From DASZXJ01 sp035545895 (GTDB lineage: Bacteria; Planctomycetota; Phycisphaerae; Tepidisphaerales; Tepidisphaeraceae): 39,250 bases of DNA. The position numbers and the translations under genes were made by a program. This document shows, piece by piece, positions 25,001-34,411 of this stretch. The notes below the pieces were generated by a model. It ran no database searches and had not been told where the DNA came from. It worked only from the letters and a program-made list of their open reading frames with translations. Position 1 is the first letter of the stretch. Every line of letters begins with the position of its first letter. The DNA is taken from the NCBI GenBank assembly GCA_035545895.1, contig DASZXJ010000119.1, forward strand, positions 1 through 39,250. The letters are read 5' to 3'.

Positions 25001-27060
25001 GTGATCCGCCGACACCAAGGCGCGGTTTGGACCTGACGTTTCGGGCCAAGCTCGTGCTGGCGATGTGCGGGATGGTGCTGCTGGCGGGTGGAGTGGTCAT
25101 TGCGGTGGCGGATCGGGGCAATCGCAGCAGCACGCGGACGCTGGCGGATTCGCTGTTTCGTGAGGTCAGCGGGCACGCGGTCACACAGACGCGCGACTTC
25201 GTGCTGCGGGCGGCGCCGCTGGCGCAGTCGCTCGAGCAATTGGCCAATCAGGGATTGGCCATCGACGACCTGGACAAGCTGGGGCCGCAGTTGCTCGCGT
25301 TTTTGAAAGGTAATGCAGGCATGACCTGGGTTTTGTACGGCGATGAATCCGGTGATTACACCGGCGCGACGCGGCTGTCCGACGGGCGGCTGCATGTCGA
25401 GCGTACGCACATTGTCGATGGAAAGACGCATCTGACGGAGTACGAAGTGCAAAGCGACGGCGAATGGAAAATCTTCCGCAAGGATGACGACAGCGGGTAC
25501 GACCCGCGTACGCGGCCGTTCTATCGCCTGGCGAAGGAGAAAGGCCGGCTCGCCTGGACGCCGCCGTACATGTTCTTCACCCAGAACTTGCCGGGCATCT
25601 CCTGCGTGGTTCCGCTGAACAGGCCCGGCGGCGGATTACGCGGCGTGTTCAGCGTCGAATTCGATCTGAACGCGCTCTCGGAATTTGTCACGCAGCTTTC
25701 GCTCAGCCCGAATTCAAGCGTCTTCCTGTTCACTCCGGATCAGACGCTGCTGGCGCATCCCAGTCAGCGCAATCGTGCCGGGCGGGACATTAGGAGAAGC
25801 GGCGCGATGCTCACGCTGGCCGATACTGGCGACCCGCTGGTCGAGGCGTTCCGCCAGCACCTCAAACCGGAGTTCCTGCAAGGCGCCGCGACCGACCAGT
25901 TCCATTTCTTCCAGTTCGATCATGGCGAAGTGGGATATCTGGCGTCGACGACGGTCTTTCCGATCGGCGACGGGCAATCATGGGTCGTTGGCGCGATCGC
26001 GCCGCAATCTGATTTTCTGTCTGCGGTCTGGCGAGCGCGATGGATGTCGCTGGGCGCAGCGGCGATCGCTCTGCTGGCCGCTGGACTGCTAGCCGCGGCG
26101 ATGGCGCGGCGAATCTCGCGCCCGGTGCACGCCCTTATCGGTTTCTTGCAGCGCGTCGGGGGCGGCGATCTGGAAGCCCGCGCCGATTTCCATGGAGGAC
26201 GCGAATTCCGCCAATTGTCGCTGGCGCTGAATCAGATGATCTCCGATCTGCGCGAGCGATTGCATCTGAGCAATTCGCTGGCGGTCGCGATGGAGGTACA
26301 GAAAAGCCTGCTGCCCGCAGGCGATCCGGTGTCGCCGCTGCTGGATATTGCCGGCCGCAGCCACTACTGCGATCAGACGGGCGGCGATTATTTCGATTTC
26401 ATTGACGTTTCGCCTCTTTCCGATTCGTCGATGCTGGTTGCGGTTGGCGACGTGATGGGCCACGGCATCGCGGCTGCGCTGCTGATGGCGGCAGCGCGGG
26501 CATCACTGCGCACCAACATTCTCGATCGCCCCACATTGGGCCAGTTACTGACTCGAATCAACCGCGTCCTGGCCGCGGACAATCGGCACAGTCGGTTCAT
26601 GACGCTGGCATTACTTCAGATCGACGCTCAGACCGGCACGATGACCTGGGCCAGTGCCGGACACGATCCGGCGATCATTTACGACTCGATTTCCGACGAG
26701 TTCCGCGAACTTCAGTACGGCGACATGCCTTTGGGGCTGGATGAGGGCGTCGAATATCCCGAATATCGCGACGGCGATTGCCTGCGCGACGGTTGCGTGG
26801 CGGTGATTGCCACCGACGGCGTCTGGGAAACCTTCAACGAAACCGACGAGCAATATGGCAAGGAGCGCCTTCGCGGCTTGATTCGCGTTTCTCACGCCCT
26901 AAGCGCCTCCGACATTGCCGCTGCGATCGAAGCCGACCTGGCGCGCTTCCGCGGAAAGCGCCGGCACCATGACGACGTGACATTCGTGATCGTCAAACCC
27001 GCGCCAAAGGCAGGTTGCAGTTCCAACAAACAAACAGTCACTCAGGAGAAGGTTCCATGA
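24997..27060 (+). CDS. Cache-HAMP-SpoIIE phosphatase (PP2C-type)
   Basis: 687 aa. Transmembrane segment 1 (about 22-45) and 2 (about 348-369) flank an extracytoplasmic Cache-like sensor (YDPRTRPFYRLAKEKGRLAW, GVFSVEFDLNALSEFV). A HAMP linker follows (SRPVHALIGFLQRVGGGDLE), then a SpoIIE/PP2C domain with metal-binding aspartates in QTGGDYFDF, GDVMGHGIAAALLMAAAR, ASAGHDPA and ATDGVWE. It would remove phosphate from serine or threonine of a partner such as an anti-sigma antagonist, depending on the sensed ligand. GTG 24997 with GGAGGAGGT upstream is chosen; the longer frame from 24886 is inside the preceding gene. Confidence 0.92.
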   Translation: MSDPPTPRRGLDLTFRAKLVLAMCGMVLLAGGVVIAVADRGNRSSTRTLADSLFREVSGHAVTQTRDFVLRAAPLAQSLEQLANQGLAIDDLDKLGPQLLAFLKGNAGMTWVLYGDESGDYTGATRLSDGRLHVERTHIVDGKTHLTEYEVQSDGEWKIFRKDDDSGYDPRTRPFYRLAKEKGRLAWTPPYMFFTQNLPGISCVVPLNRPGGGLRGVFSVEFDLNALSEFVTQLSLSPNSSVFLFTPDQTLLAHPSQRNRAGRDIRRSGAMLTLADTGDPLVEAFRQHLKPEFLQGAATDQFHFFQFDHGEVGYLASTTVFPIGDGQSWVVGAIAPQSDFLSAVWRARWMSLGAAAIALLAAGLLAAAMARRISRPVHALIGFLQRVGGGDLEARADFHGGREFRQLSLALNQMISDLRERLHLSNSLAVAMEVQKSLLPAGDPVSPLLDIAGRSHYCDQTGGDYFDFIDVSPLSDSSMLVAVGDVMGHGIAAALLMAAARASLRTNILDRPTLGQLLTRINRVLAADNRHSRFMTLALLQIDAQTGTMTWASAGHDPAIIYDSISDEFRELQYGDMPLGLDEGVEYPEYRDGDCLRDGCVAVIATDGVWETFNETDEQYGKERLRGLIRVSHALSASDIAAAIEADLARFRGKRRHHDDVTFVIVKPAPKAGCSSNKQTVTQEKVP

Positions 27061-28475
27061 CCAAGCCAAAACTGATCCCACTGTTATTGCTGCTGGTTTC
27101 CGTCGCGCAGGCGCAGCCGAGCAATCCTGCGCCTACGACGGCTGGCAGCAAACCACCGCTCAAGTCCGAGGAACTCGAGCAGCTCCTCGCGCCCATCGCG
27201 CTGTATCCCGACTCGCTGCTCACACAGATGTTGATGGCTTCGACTTATCCGTTGGAGATCGTCGAGGCCGATCGCTGGGTCAAGGCGCACAAGGATCTGA
27301 AAGGCGACTCGCTGGCGACGGAGTTGGAAAAGCAGACGTGGGACGCAAGCGTCAAATCACTGGTCAATTTCCCTGAAGTCCTTTCAACGATGAGCGAAAA
27401 GCTCGACACGACCATGAAACTCGGTGATGCGTTCATCGGGCAGCAGGCGGATGTGATGAACGCCGTGCAGGTGCTGCGGGTCAAGGCGCAAAAGCAGGGG
27501 AATCTCAAGAGCGATCAGAATGTGAAGGTTGCATCCGCGCCGGCGCCGGCTGCTCCGGCGGCGGGGGCGGCTCCGCAAATCACGGTAGTGCAGGCGCCGC
27601 CGCAAGTCATCACGATCGAGTCGGCCAGCCCGCAGGTTGTCTATGTTCCAACGTACGAACCGACGGTGGTGTACGGGGCGTGGCCTTATCCGACATATCC
27701 ACCGTACCCGTATTACCCTCCGCGGCCGGCGGGATGGGTGGTATCCAACGCGATTTCATTCGGTGTTGGTGTCGCGTGCGGCGCGGCGTGGGGTTACGCG
27801 TGGGGCCACTGTAACTGGGGACACAATGACATCGATATCGATGTCAATCGCAACGTAAACTTCAACACTCACATCGACCGCAACAAATATCAGACCAACA
27901 TCAATGCCCGCCAGAACAACATCGGCGGGAGAGGCGGAACGTGGCAGCATGATCCTGCTCATCGGGATGGAGTTCCATATCGTGATCAGGCTTCTGCACA
28001 ACGATTCGGAGGCGCCGACCAGACCCGGACGGCGCAAGCACGGCAGCAGTTCCGTGGACAGGCGGACGCGGGCCGGCAAAACCTGGCGCGCGACCAGCAG
28101 TCGGGACGATTCAACAACGTCGGCGGCAATCAGCCCGGAAACATCGGCGGACAGAACCGAGGAATTTACGGCGGGAACAACCAGGCCGGCAATATCGCAG
28201 GCCAGTCTCGCGAGGGTGGCTTACGCGAAGGCAACCAGCCGTCAAATATCGGCGGCCAGTCCCGTGATCTGGGCGGCGACCGCGGCGGCGGACTGCAAAA
28301 TCGCGGCGGTGGAGGTGCCGACGCCTTGCAGAATCGCAGCGGTGGCTCGTCCGGCACGCGCAGCGGCGCATTCGAAGGGGCCAACCGCAGCGGCAACTCA
28401 ACCCGCGCCGCCAGCCAGCGCGGTCAGGCCAGCCGCAGCGGCGGCGGCGGCGGACGCCTCGGTGGACGGCGATGA
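27057..28475 (+). CDS. DUF3300 exported protein with glycine/asparagine-rich tail
   Basis: 472 aa with a signal peptide (LIPLLLLLVSVAQAQPSNPA). The DUF3300 domain is residues about 35-230: EELEQLLAPIALYPDSLLTQ, MLMASTYPLEIVEADRWVK, VVYVPTYEPTVVYG, then a Pro-Tyr stretch and a hydrophobic GVGVACGAAWGYAWGH segment. From about 300 the chain is a low-complexity tail of G, N, R, Q and S repeats (GGNQPGNIGGQNRG-like). Function of the family is unknown; envelope location is likely. ATG overlaps the phosphatase stop (ATGA), with AGGAGAAGG upstream. Confidence 0.9.
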   Translation: MTKPKLIPLLLLLVSVAQAQPSNPAPTTAGSKPPLKSEELEQLLAPIALYPDSLLTQMLMASTYPLEIVEADRWVKAHKDLKGDSLATELEKQTWDASVKSLVNFPEVLSTMSEKLDTTMKLGDAFIGQQADVMNAVQVLRVKAQKQGNLKSDQNVKVASAPAPAAPAAGAAPQITVVQAPPQVITIESASPQVVYVPTYEPTVVYGAWPYPTYPPYPYYPPRPAGWVVSNAISFGVGVACGAAWGYAWGHCNWGHNDIDIDVNRNVNFNTHIDRNKYQTNINARQNNIGGRGGTWQHDPAHRDGVPYRDQASAQRFGGADQTRTAQARQQFRGQADAGRQNLARDQQSGRFNNVGGNQPGNIGGQNRGIYGGNNQAGNIAGQSREGGLREGNQPSNIGGQSRDLGGDRGGGLQNRGGGGADALQNRSGGSSGTRSGAFEGANRSGNSTRAASQRGQASRSGGGGGRLGGRR

Positions 28476-28500
28476 ATCCGGCTTCATACGGAGAACAACC

Positions 28501-29445
28501 ATGAAACAACGGTACTCCTTCATCCTGCTTCTCGGAATATTCCTTTTTGCTCAGGGATGCGCGTCCAGTGCGCCGCCGCAGTCGTTCAGCACGCCTGATG
28601 AAGGCGTCAACGCGATAGTTGCCGCCGGGCGCGCCCATTCGTCGGATCAGCTCATCCAGATTCTCGGCCGAGACGCAGGCCAGATCGTTTCATCCGGCGA
28701 TCCGGTCGCCGATCGGAACGCACTGGACGGCTTTCTTCAGCGCTACGACCAGAAGCATCAACTCACGACTGAATCAGACGGAAGCGTGACCCTGGTGGTC
28801 GGGGACAATGAGTGGCCGATGCCGATTCCGCTGGTCAAGGATGATGCGACCGGGAAATGGCATTTTGATGCCGCGCGCGGCAGGGATGAGATTATCAATC
28901 GCCGTATCGGACGAAACGAATTGGACGTGATTCAAGTCTGCCTGGCCATCGCCGATGCCCAAAGTGAATACGCGGTGCGCGATCCGGAAAATGTCGGCGT
29001 GCCGGTATATGCACAGAAGTTTCTTTCTGACCCGGGAAGGAAGAACGGTCTGTATTGGTCAACATCGGATGACCAGCAGCCCAGTCCGCTGGGTGCGCTG
29101 GCGGCGACTGCTTCGGAGCAGGGATATCACCGGTCTGAAACCGGCCGGCCACAGCCTTTTCACGGCTATTACTACCGCATGCTCATGGCACAGGGTTCTC
29201 ACGCCAGTGGCGGCGCCAGAAGCTACATCATCAATGGAAAGATGGTCGGCGGATTCGGAGTTGTGGCTTACCCCGCGGAGTACGGCAACTCGGGAATCAT
29301 GACGTTCATCGTCAACTACGAAGGCGTCGTCTATCAACAAGACCTGGGCAAAGATACGGCCGCAATCGCCAAATCAATGGCCGAATTCGATCCTGGACCT
29401 GATTGGAACAAGGTCGAACAGTCCGCACTCAGCCAGCAACCCTAA
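28501..29445 (+). CDS. DUF2950 lipoprotein
   Basis: 314 aa. The signal sequence (YSFILLLGIFLFAQGCASSA) has a lipobox at Cys. The body matches DUF2950: FSTPDEGVNAIVAA, the conserved DAARGRDEIINRRIGRNELD, AQSEYAVRD, PFHGYYYRMLMAQG and FGVVAYPAEYGNSGIMTFIV. Function unknown. The start at 28501 is set by CGGAGAA upstream and the signal peptide; the frame runs open to 27904 within the DUF3300 gene, but that stretch is a shadow. DUF3300 and DUF2950 genes often sit side by side in proteobacteria, to my recollection. Confidence 0.9.
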   Translation: MKQRYSFILLLGIFLFAQGCASSAPPQSFSTPDEGVNAIVAAGRAHSSDQLIQILGRDAGQIVSSGDPVADRNALDGFLQRYDQKHQLTTESDGSVTLVVGDNEWPMPIPLVKDDATGKWHFDAARGRDEIINRRIGRNELDVIQVCLAIADAQSEYAVRDPENVGVPVYAQKFLSDPGRKNGLYWSTSDDQQPSPLGALAATASEQGYHRSETGRPQPFHGYYYRMLMAQGSHASGGARSYIINGKMVGGFGVVAYPAEYGNSGIMTFIVNYEGVVYQQDLGKDTAAIAKSMAEFDPGPDWNKVEQSALSQQP

Positions 29446-29505
29446 TGCAACAAGCTTGGAGAAAAAGAGATTGGCGCGATTTCAAATCAAGAGAAGGAGA
29501 TTCTT

Positions 29506-30150
29506 ATGAGGATTGGGCAATCGATTCTGTTGGTGTTGGGAATGATATTTTCGATGCTTTCCATCGGCTGTGCCAGCCAGGGAGGGGCATCGAAGGCTGT
29601 TTCCTCGATCGTCGATACGCGCATTGAAGTGGTGAAGGCGCAAAACCGGCTCAACGAGACGCTAGCCGCGCTCGACAACTTGCAGAAAGCCGGAGGCACT
29701 GAACTGCCTTCTGCCTATGACAAATTCAAAAGCGCGATGGACGACACTCGCGAGCAAAAGAAACGCGCCGAAGAGCGTGCCGTCTCGATGCGCGAGAATT
29801 CAGCGGAATATCAGAAAAAATGGGAGGAGGAAGTCACCGTCCTCAACAATCCGGACCTGAAAACTTCGGCCGAGCAGCGCGTGGCAAACGTGCGCGAAGG
29901 TTACGCGGACATCCGCGAGACGGCGACGGATTGCCGCCAGCAATACGCCGTGCTCGATTCCGATTTGATGGACATCAACCGCTACTTCTCCAACGACCTG
30001 AACGCCGCTTCGTTGGAGAAGGCCAAGCCAGTGATTGCCACGGCGCTTCAGCACGGACAATCGCTACATGCCAGGCTCAACGATCTGGTCATTCAGATGA
30101 ATCGGTTGTCGGCGGAGATGAATCCGACCGGAAGAGTACCGGAGAAGTAA
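29506..30150 (+). CDS. DUF2959-type coiled-coil lipoprotein
   Basis: 214 aa. Signal sequence SILLVLGMIFSMLSIGCASQ with lipobox Cys. Most of the rest is heptad-like helix (VEVVKAQNRLNETLAALDNL-type, ATDCRQQYAVLDSDLMDINR), characteristic of DUF2959 periplasmic coiled-coil lipoproteins. It probably has a structural or tethering role in the envelope, but no activity is known. AAGGAG about 9 bases before the ATG. Confidence 0.85.
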   Translation: MRIGQSILLVLGMIFSMLSIGCASQGGASKAVSSIVDTRIEVVKAQNRLNETLAALDNLQKAGGTELPSAYDKFKSAMDDTREQKKRAEERAVSMRENSAEYQKKWEEEVTVLNNPDLKTSAEQRVANVREGYADIRETATDCRQQYAVLDSDLMDINRYFSNDLNAASLEKAKPVIATALQHGQSLHARLNDLVIQMNRLSAEMNPTGRVPEK

Positions 30151-30166
30151 CCTTACTGGGCTCCAT

Positions 30167-31366
30167 ATGTGCATCGCACTGCACACAACCTCGCAATCCT
30201 GTTGGTGGCCGCTCTGCGCCGTGATGGTAGTCGGCCTGATGAATTCGACGCATGTATTCGCTCAGAGTACCGGGCCGGCGGAGAGCCAATCGAAACCCAG
30301 CCTGTTTCGCGACCCTTCGGACGGGGGATTTGACATCAGCGGGTTTCTTTCCACCCGCACCGGTTTTCTTCCCATCGCGATGCCGATCACCGAGCCGGCC
30401 GTCGGATATGGCCTTGCGCTGGGAGTGAGCTATTTCCATGAAAAGCCGCAGGTTGTGCAGGGGAGCGACGGCGAGAAGCGCGCGATCATGCCCAGCACGA
30501 CTGTTCTGTTTGGCGCGGCAACTGAAAATGAAACCTGGGGCGCCGGCGTCGGGCACCTGGGTGTCTGGGACAAGGGACATGTTCGCTACATGGGCGCGGT
30601 TGGATATGTCTCGCTTAATCTCGATTGGTTTGGAAAGGGAGACGCCCTGCATGGGCGCTCGATTTCCTACACCAACGATGTGGCGTTTCTGTACCAGCAG
30701 ATCAATTTTCAGATTGCCGGCAGCAATTTTTTCATCGGGCCGTACTACCGCTTCTTGTCCACCGATTCGACGTTTGCATTCACTACACTCAACAGCCGCA
30801 TCCCGGATTTTGAATTGCAGTCGCAAATCAGCGGCGTGGGACTGGACCTGAGTTACGACACGCGCGACCAGCCGTTTTCTCCGACCAAAGGCATTCGCGC
30901 GGACATCAACTATTCCCAGCAAGCCGACTGGCTCGCAAGCGATTTTGATTACGGGAAACTCGCGATGTATGCAATCGTGTACATGCCGCTGAGCGACAAG
31001 GTGGTGTTGGGCGTGCACTTGGACGGCCAGTTTAATGTCGGCCATGCGCCGTTCTATGACCTGACCATGTTAAACATGCGCGGCGTTCCGCTGGGGCGAT
31101 ACGTTGACAATGACGAAATCCTGGCGGAGGCGGAACTGCGTTGGGACATCACGCGCCGCTGGTCGCTGGTGGGCTTCGGCGGAATCGGGCGCGTCGCGGA
31201 CAACCCCGGCGACTTGCTCAACGCCGAAAACCATCCCGCCGTGGGTGCCGGTTTTCGGTATCTGATCGCCGAACAGTACGGGCTTCGCATGGGTGTGGAC
31301 GTGGCGCACAGCGACGATGACTGGGCGGCCTATATCACGGTTGGAACCGGATGGCTTCGGCCATGA
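30167..31366 (+). CDS. BamA/Omp85-like outer-membrane barrel without POTRA domains
   Basis: 399 aa with an N-terminal signal peptide (ending THVFAQ). The chain resembles the surface-antigen (D15/BamA) barrel: GVGLDLSYDTRDQPFSPTKG matches the classical Y-D-x-R-D-x-x-F-P-x-x-G barrel motif, and AELRWDITRRWSLVGFGGIG and the final strands are typical. There is no POTRA region, so it is a short barrel such as found in patatin-type or stand-alone Omp85 relatives. It is likely a channel or secretion pore. No strong ribosome binding site is visible at 30167, so the start is uncertain. Confidence 0.82.
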   Translation: MCIALHTTSQSCWWPLCAVMVVGLMNSTHVFAQSTGPAESQSKPSLFRDPSDGGFDISGFLSTRTGFLPIAMPITEPAVGYGLALGVSYFHEKPQVVQGSDGEKRAIMPSTTVLFGAATENETWGAGVGHLGVWDKGHVRYMGAVGYVSLNLDWFGKGDALHGRSISYTNDVAFLYQQINFQIAGSNFFIGPYYRFLSTDSTFAFTTLNSRIPDFELQSQISGVGLDLSYDTRDQPFSPTKGIRADINYSQQADWLASDFDYGKLAMYAIVYMPLSDKVVLGVHLDGQFNVGHAPFYDLTMLNMRGVPLGRYVDNDEILAEAELRWDITRRWSLVGFGGIGRVADNPGDLLNAENHPAVGAGFRYLIAEQYGLRMGVDVAHSDDDWAAYITVGTGWLRP

Positions 31367-31385
31367 AGTGGACTGGAGAGCAGAT

Positions 31386-32312
31386 ATGAAGCTTACGCAA
31401 TTATTAGTTCTCGCCGCAATGTTGATACTTGCGTCATTGGCAAAAGCCGATAAGCCGACCTCGTTGGATGGCTGGATCGATGCGATGCAAAACAAGCCGT
31501 TTGATCCAGATACCCTGTATCTGACTCCATCCACCGCAGCGGGACCGAGCGAAGCAAAATACCTCGCCGAAAAAGCCGCCGCCGACAACGCCGACGCCGA
31601 GGAACTGGCCAAGAAGCTGTCCAACCCGGTCGCTTCTCTCATCAGCGTGCCATTTCAGAGCAATTTTGATTTTAACATGAACAACGGAGAGGGCTGGCGA
31701 TATACGTTGAACGTCCAGCCGGTCATTCCCTTCGCGCTCAACGACCAATGGAATCTGATCACGCGGACGATCATTCCGGGGATCTATCAGGACGATGTCG
31801 TACATGACGGCGGCTCGACCCAATGGGGCATGGGAGACGTCACGCAGAGTTTCTTCCTGTCGCCAAGACAATCCGACCCGATATGGGGAGTCGGTCCGGT
31901 CTTTGTATGGCCGACGGGTACGAACGATTCGCTCGGTTCGCAAAAATGGAGCGCGGGTCTTACCGGCCTGGTGCTGAAACAAGATGGGCCTTGGACCTAC
32001 GGTGTTCTGGCCAATCACGTTTGGTCTTACGCCGGTGAAGACGATCGGCCGTATGTCAGTTCCACATTTATTCAGCCATTTCTTGCGTACAACACCAAGT
32101 CGGGTTTCGGCGTTACGCTTCAGGCGGAATCGAGCTACGACTGGCATGCTCGTCAGTGGACCATACCGGTTGGGTTGCTCGTCAGCCAGGTGATGAAATT
32201 CGGAAACCAGCCAATCAGCCTGAATTTTGGTCCCAGGGTTTATGTTGAAGGCCCCGACGGTGCGCCGGAATGGGGCCTTCGACTCACGATCACGTTCCTG
32301 TTCCCGAAATAA
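31386..32312 (+). CDS. Outer-membrane barrel of the 'neuromedin U'-labelled family
   Basis: 308 aa with a signal peptide (LLVLAAMLILASLAKADKPT). Strand-rich segments INVP/SVPFQSNFDFNMNNGEGW, LNVQPVIPFALNDQWNLITR, GMGDVTQSFFLSP and the end GLRLTITFLFPK match bacterial barrel proteins often mislabelled neuromedin U, probable outer-membrane transporters. GGAGAG precedes ATG 31386. Follows the BamA-like gene by 19 bases. Confidence 0.82.
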   Translation: MKLTQLLVLAAMLILASLAKADKPTSLDGWIDAMQNKPFDPDTLYLTPSTAAGPSEAKYLAEKAAADNADAEELAKKLSNPVASLISVPFQSNFDFNMNNGEGWRYTLNVQPVIPFALNDQWNLITRTIIPGIYQDDVVHDGGSTQWGMGDVTQSFFLSPRQSDPIWGVGPVFVWPTGTNDSLGSQKWSAGLTGLVLKQDGPWTYGVLANHVWSYAGEDDRPYVSSTFIQPFLAYNTKSGFGVTLQAESSYDWHARQWTIPVGLLVSQVMKFGNQPISLNFGPRVYVEGPDGAPEWGLRLTITFLFPK

Positions 32313-32317
32313 TTTCG

Positions 32318-33508
32318 ATGTCCAGCGACGCACACAATTTCCACGATGAATCGGATCTCTGGCTGATGCCCGGTGGCCCGCTCCAGCAATATTGCGCGCG
32401 GGCGCGAACCATTCGGGCCTTGGCAGACCCGGTGCACCGTGGAATCGCCGCTTTGATTGTCGTCACATGGGTTCCGCTGGCGATTCTGACGCTTGTGACG
32501 GGTCTCATGCCTGGCAATGTCACGGTTCCGTTCCTGAAGGACCTGGATGCCCATCTGCGGCTGCTGGTTGTGATGCCTCTGCTTGTCGGTGCTGAACATG
32601 TCGTGGATGAGCACATTCGAACGATCGTCCGGCAATTTCGAATTCGAGGATTGATCCCACCGCAGGACCGGCTGCGCATGGACGCCTTCATTGCCTCAAA
32701 CATGCGGCTGAAGAAATCGGTCACGATTGAGGTGTTGATGCTCGTGCTGGCCTTTGTCGTGGGTTACTGGCTGTGGCATCACAGCATCGCGCTGCATGTT
32801 TCGACCTGGTACGCCATTCCCGATGTCGGCCGCATTCATTTGACCCTTCCCGGAATGTGGTACGTTTTTCTATGCCTTCCTCTCTTTCGATTCCTGCTGC
32901 TTCGCTGGTATTTCCGTCTGGCGCTGTGGTATCGATTTCTCTGGCAGGTATCGAGCATCCGTCTGCTGCTAAGCCCGCTCCATCCAGACCGTGCGGGCGG
33001 ACTGAGTTTCCTGTCTGGAAGCACGATTGCGTTTGCGCCGTTGCCGCTGGCGCACACGGTTCTCATGTCTGCGATCATCGGAAACCGCATTTGGCACGAA
33101 GGCGCGATCCTGCCGCAATTCAAGGTGGAAATCGCGGCGATTCTTGCAGTGCTTGTCGCGATGGTCTTTCTGCCACTCGCATTCTTTACACCGCAACTGG
33201 CCAAAGCGCGCCGAGAGGGAACGCGCGAATATGGGGCATTTGCCAGCCGTTACGTTCGAGAGTTTCAGGACAAATGGCGGCAGTCCGGCGATTCCAAAGG
33301 CGAATCGCCGCTGGGAAGCGGAGACATCCAATCCCTGGCAGACATGGGAAACAGCTTCGACGTTGTCCGTGAAATGGGTGCGCTCCCGGTCGGCAGAAAG
33401 ACGGTGATGATGTTCGTCGTCTTGATCGTCCTTCCGCTGGCGCCGCTGGCATTAACCATGGTTCCTCTCAATCAAATCGTCGAGAAAGCGCTGATGCTCA
33501 TGGTGTGA
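32318..33508 (+). CDS. Polytopic inner-membrane protein
   Basis: 396 aa. About six hydrophobic segments are visible (IAALIVVTWVPLAILTLVTG, LRLLVVMPLLVGAEHVV, VLMLVLAFVVGYWLW, YVFLCLPLFRFLLLR, AAILAVLVAMVFLPLAFF, VVLIVLPLAPLALTMV). I do not recognise a named family. A soluble loop with GGLSFLSG and an acidic stretch after about residue 290 are hydrophilic. Starts 5 bases after the preceding stop with no strong binding site, consistent with coupled translation. Confidence 0.8.
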   Translation: MSSDAHNFHDESDLWLMPGGPLQQYCARARTIRALADPVHRGIAALIVVTWVPLAILTLVTGLMPGNVTVPFLKDLDAHLRLLVVMPLLVGAEHVVDEHIRTIVRQFRIRGLIPPQDRLRMDAFIASNMRLKKSVTIEVLMLVLAFVVGYWLWHHSIALHVSTWYAIPDVGRIHLTLPGMWYVFLCLPLFRFLLLRWYFRLALWYRFLWQVSSIRLLLSPLHPDRAGGLSFLSGSTIAFAPLPLAHTVLMSAIIGNRIWHEGAILPQFKVEIAAILAVLVAMVFLPLAFFTPQLAKARREGTREYGAFASRYVREFQDKWRQSGDSKGESPLGSGDIQSLADMGNSFDVVREMGALPVGRKTVMMFVVLIVLPLAPLALTMVPLNQIVEKALMLMV

Positions 33509-33541
33509 GGACACAACACCTTAACGAAAGGATCGATTGTC

Positions 33542-33949
33542 ATGAAGAAGCATTTCCTGCTGTTGACCGCGTTAATGGCTCATGTATTTCTGGCCGGATG
33601 CTCGTCGGAGCCGAAGGACCTGACCAGCCAGGCGCTCACTCCGACTTCGCCCGAGCAGGTGAAGATTTATCAAAAAAGGCCTGACAACTACGGCATCGTC
33701 GGCACCGTTGTCGTGGAGATTACACCTGACATGAAATGGGATGAGCAAGCCGACGCCAACAAGCTTTTTGACCTGCTGAAGGGTAAGGCAGCCGCCAAGG
33801 GGGCGAACGGGCTTTTGTTTGAATTGGATCGCAGCGAGTTCGATGTCAATGCCACCGCGGGCTACCACGGACAGTTCTATCAGCTTCCCATCCGCATTGC
33901 CCCGCAACGAGCCGCTGTGGCCAGGGCCATATGGGTCAATCCCAAATGA
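33542..33949 (+). CDS. Small lipoprotein
   Basis: 135 aa. Signal peptide with lipobox (LMAHVFLAGCSSEP). The body VKIYQKRPDNYGIVGTVVVE, then DLLKGKAAAKGANGLLFELD resembles small envelope lipoproteins in which a one-letter 'K-A-A-x-G-A-N-G' helix follows a GxV strand (compare DUF4156/RcsF-like small lipoproteins), but no family is claimed. AAAGGATCG lies upstream of the ATG. Confidence 0.75.
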   Translation: MKKHFLLLTALMAHVFLAGCSSEPKDLTSQALTPTSPEQVKIYQKRPDNYGIVGTVVVEITPDMKWDEQADANKLFDLLKGKAAAKGANGLLFELDRSEFDVNATAGYHGQFYQLPIRIAPQRAAVARAIWVNPK

Positions 33950-33970
33950 TTATGAATGCGAGGTCAATCG

Positions 33971-34384
33971 ATGTCATACAACCTGCACATCATCCGAACC
34001 GGTGATTTCCTTCAGCTCAACGGCAAGGGCGGGCTGGACCTGGAGGCAAGCAAAGGTGTCTTGAGCAAACTCGCCCAGGCCTGCGTGGAGAGCAGGATCG
34101 ACAGCGCGCTCCTCGATATGCGAAATGCCAGGACGAACATGCAGATCAATGACCTTTTTGAGCTGGCGTGTGCGTTCAAGGAGATGGGATTTCGCAGGCA
34201 ACATCGCCTTGCGGTGCTGTATCGCGCCGCCGGATCGGATCGAGTCGAGTTTTTTTCGATGAGTCCCGCTGAACGCGCCGAGTTTTTCGCGATGTGTGCC
34301 GTGGATGAAGGCTGGAACGTCCGCGCCTTCGACAGTTACGAAGATGCCATGGAGTGGTTCGGCATTGCTTTGCCGCTGGAATGA
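33971..34384 (+). CDS. SpoIIAA-like (STAS/SEC14-type) protein, copy 1
   Basis: 137 aa, cytosolic. Pattern: SALLDMRNARTNM then FKEMGFRRQHRLAVLYRAAG and VRAFDSYEDAMEWFG, as in SpoIIAA-like (PF11964-type) proteins, which share the STAS/SEC14 fold but lack the phosphorylated serine motif of true SpoIIAA. 45 percent or more of positions look shared with the next gene by eye. GAGGT precedes ATG 33971. Partners unknown; a link to the SpoIIE phosphatase is possible but weak. Confidence 0.78.
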   Translation: MSYNLHIIRTGDFLQLNGKGGLDLEASKGVLSKLAQACVESRIDSALLDMRNARTNMQINDLFELACAFKEMGFRRQHRLAVLYRAAGSDRVEFFSMSPAERAEFFAMCAVDEGWNVRAFDSYEDAMEWFGIALPLE

Positions 34385-34411
34385 GAGTTCGTCTGAAGAC
34401 GGAGAACGCAG

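Noticed and set aside
27904..28500. Long plus-strand frame overlapping the DUF3300 tail and continuing into DUF2950
   Set aside because: Its first 199 codons are arginine, threonine and alanine rich shadow of the DUF3300 gene; the DUF2950 start at 28501 has a ribosome binding site and signal peptide.
30089..31045. 318-codon minus-strand frame opposite the Omp85-like gene
   Set aside because: The plus-strand frame has signal peptide and barrel motifs; this one has no recognisable motif.
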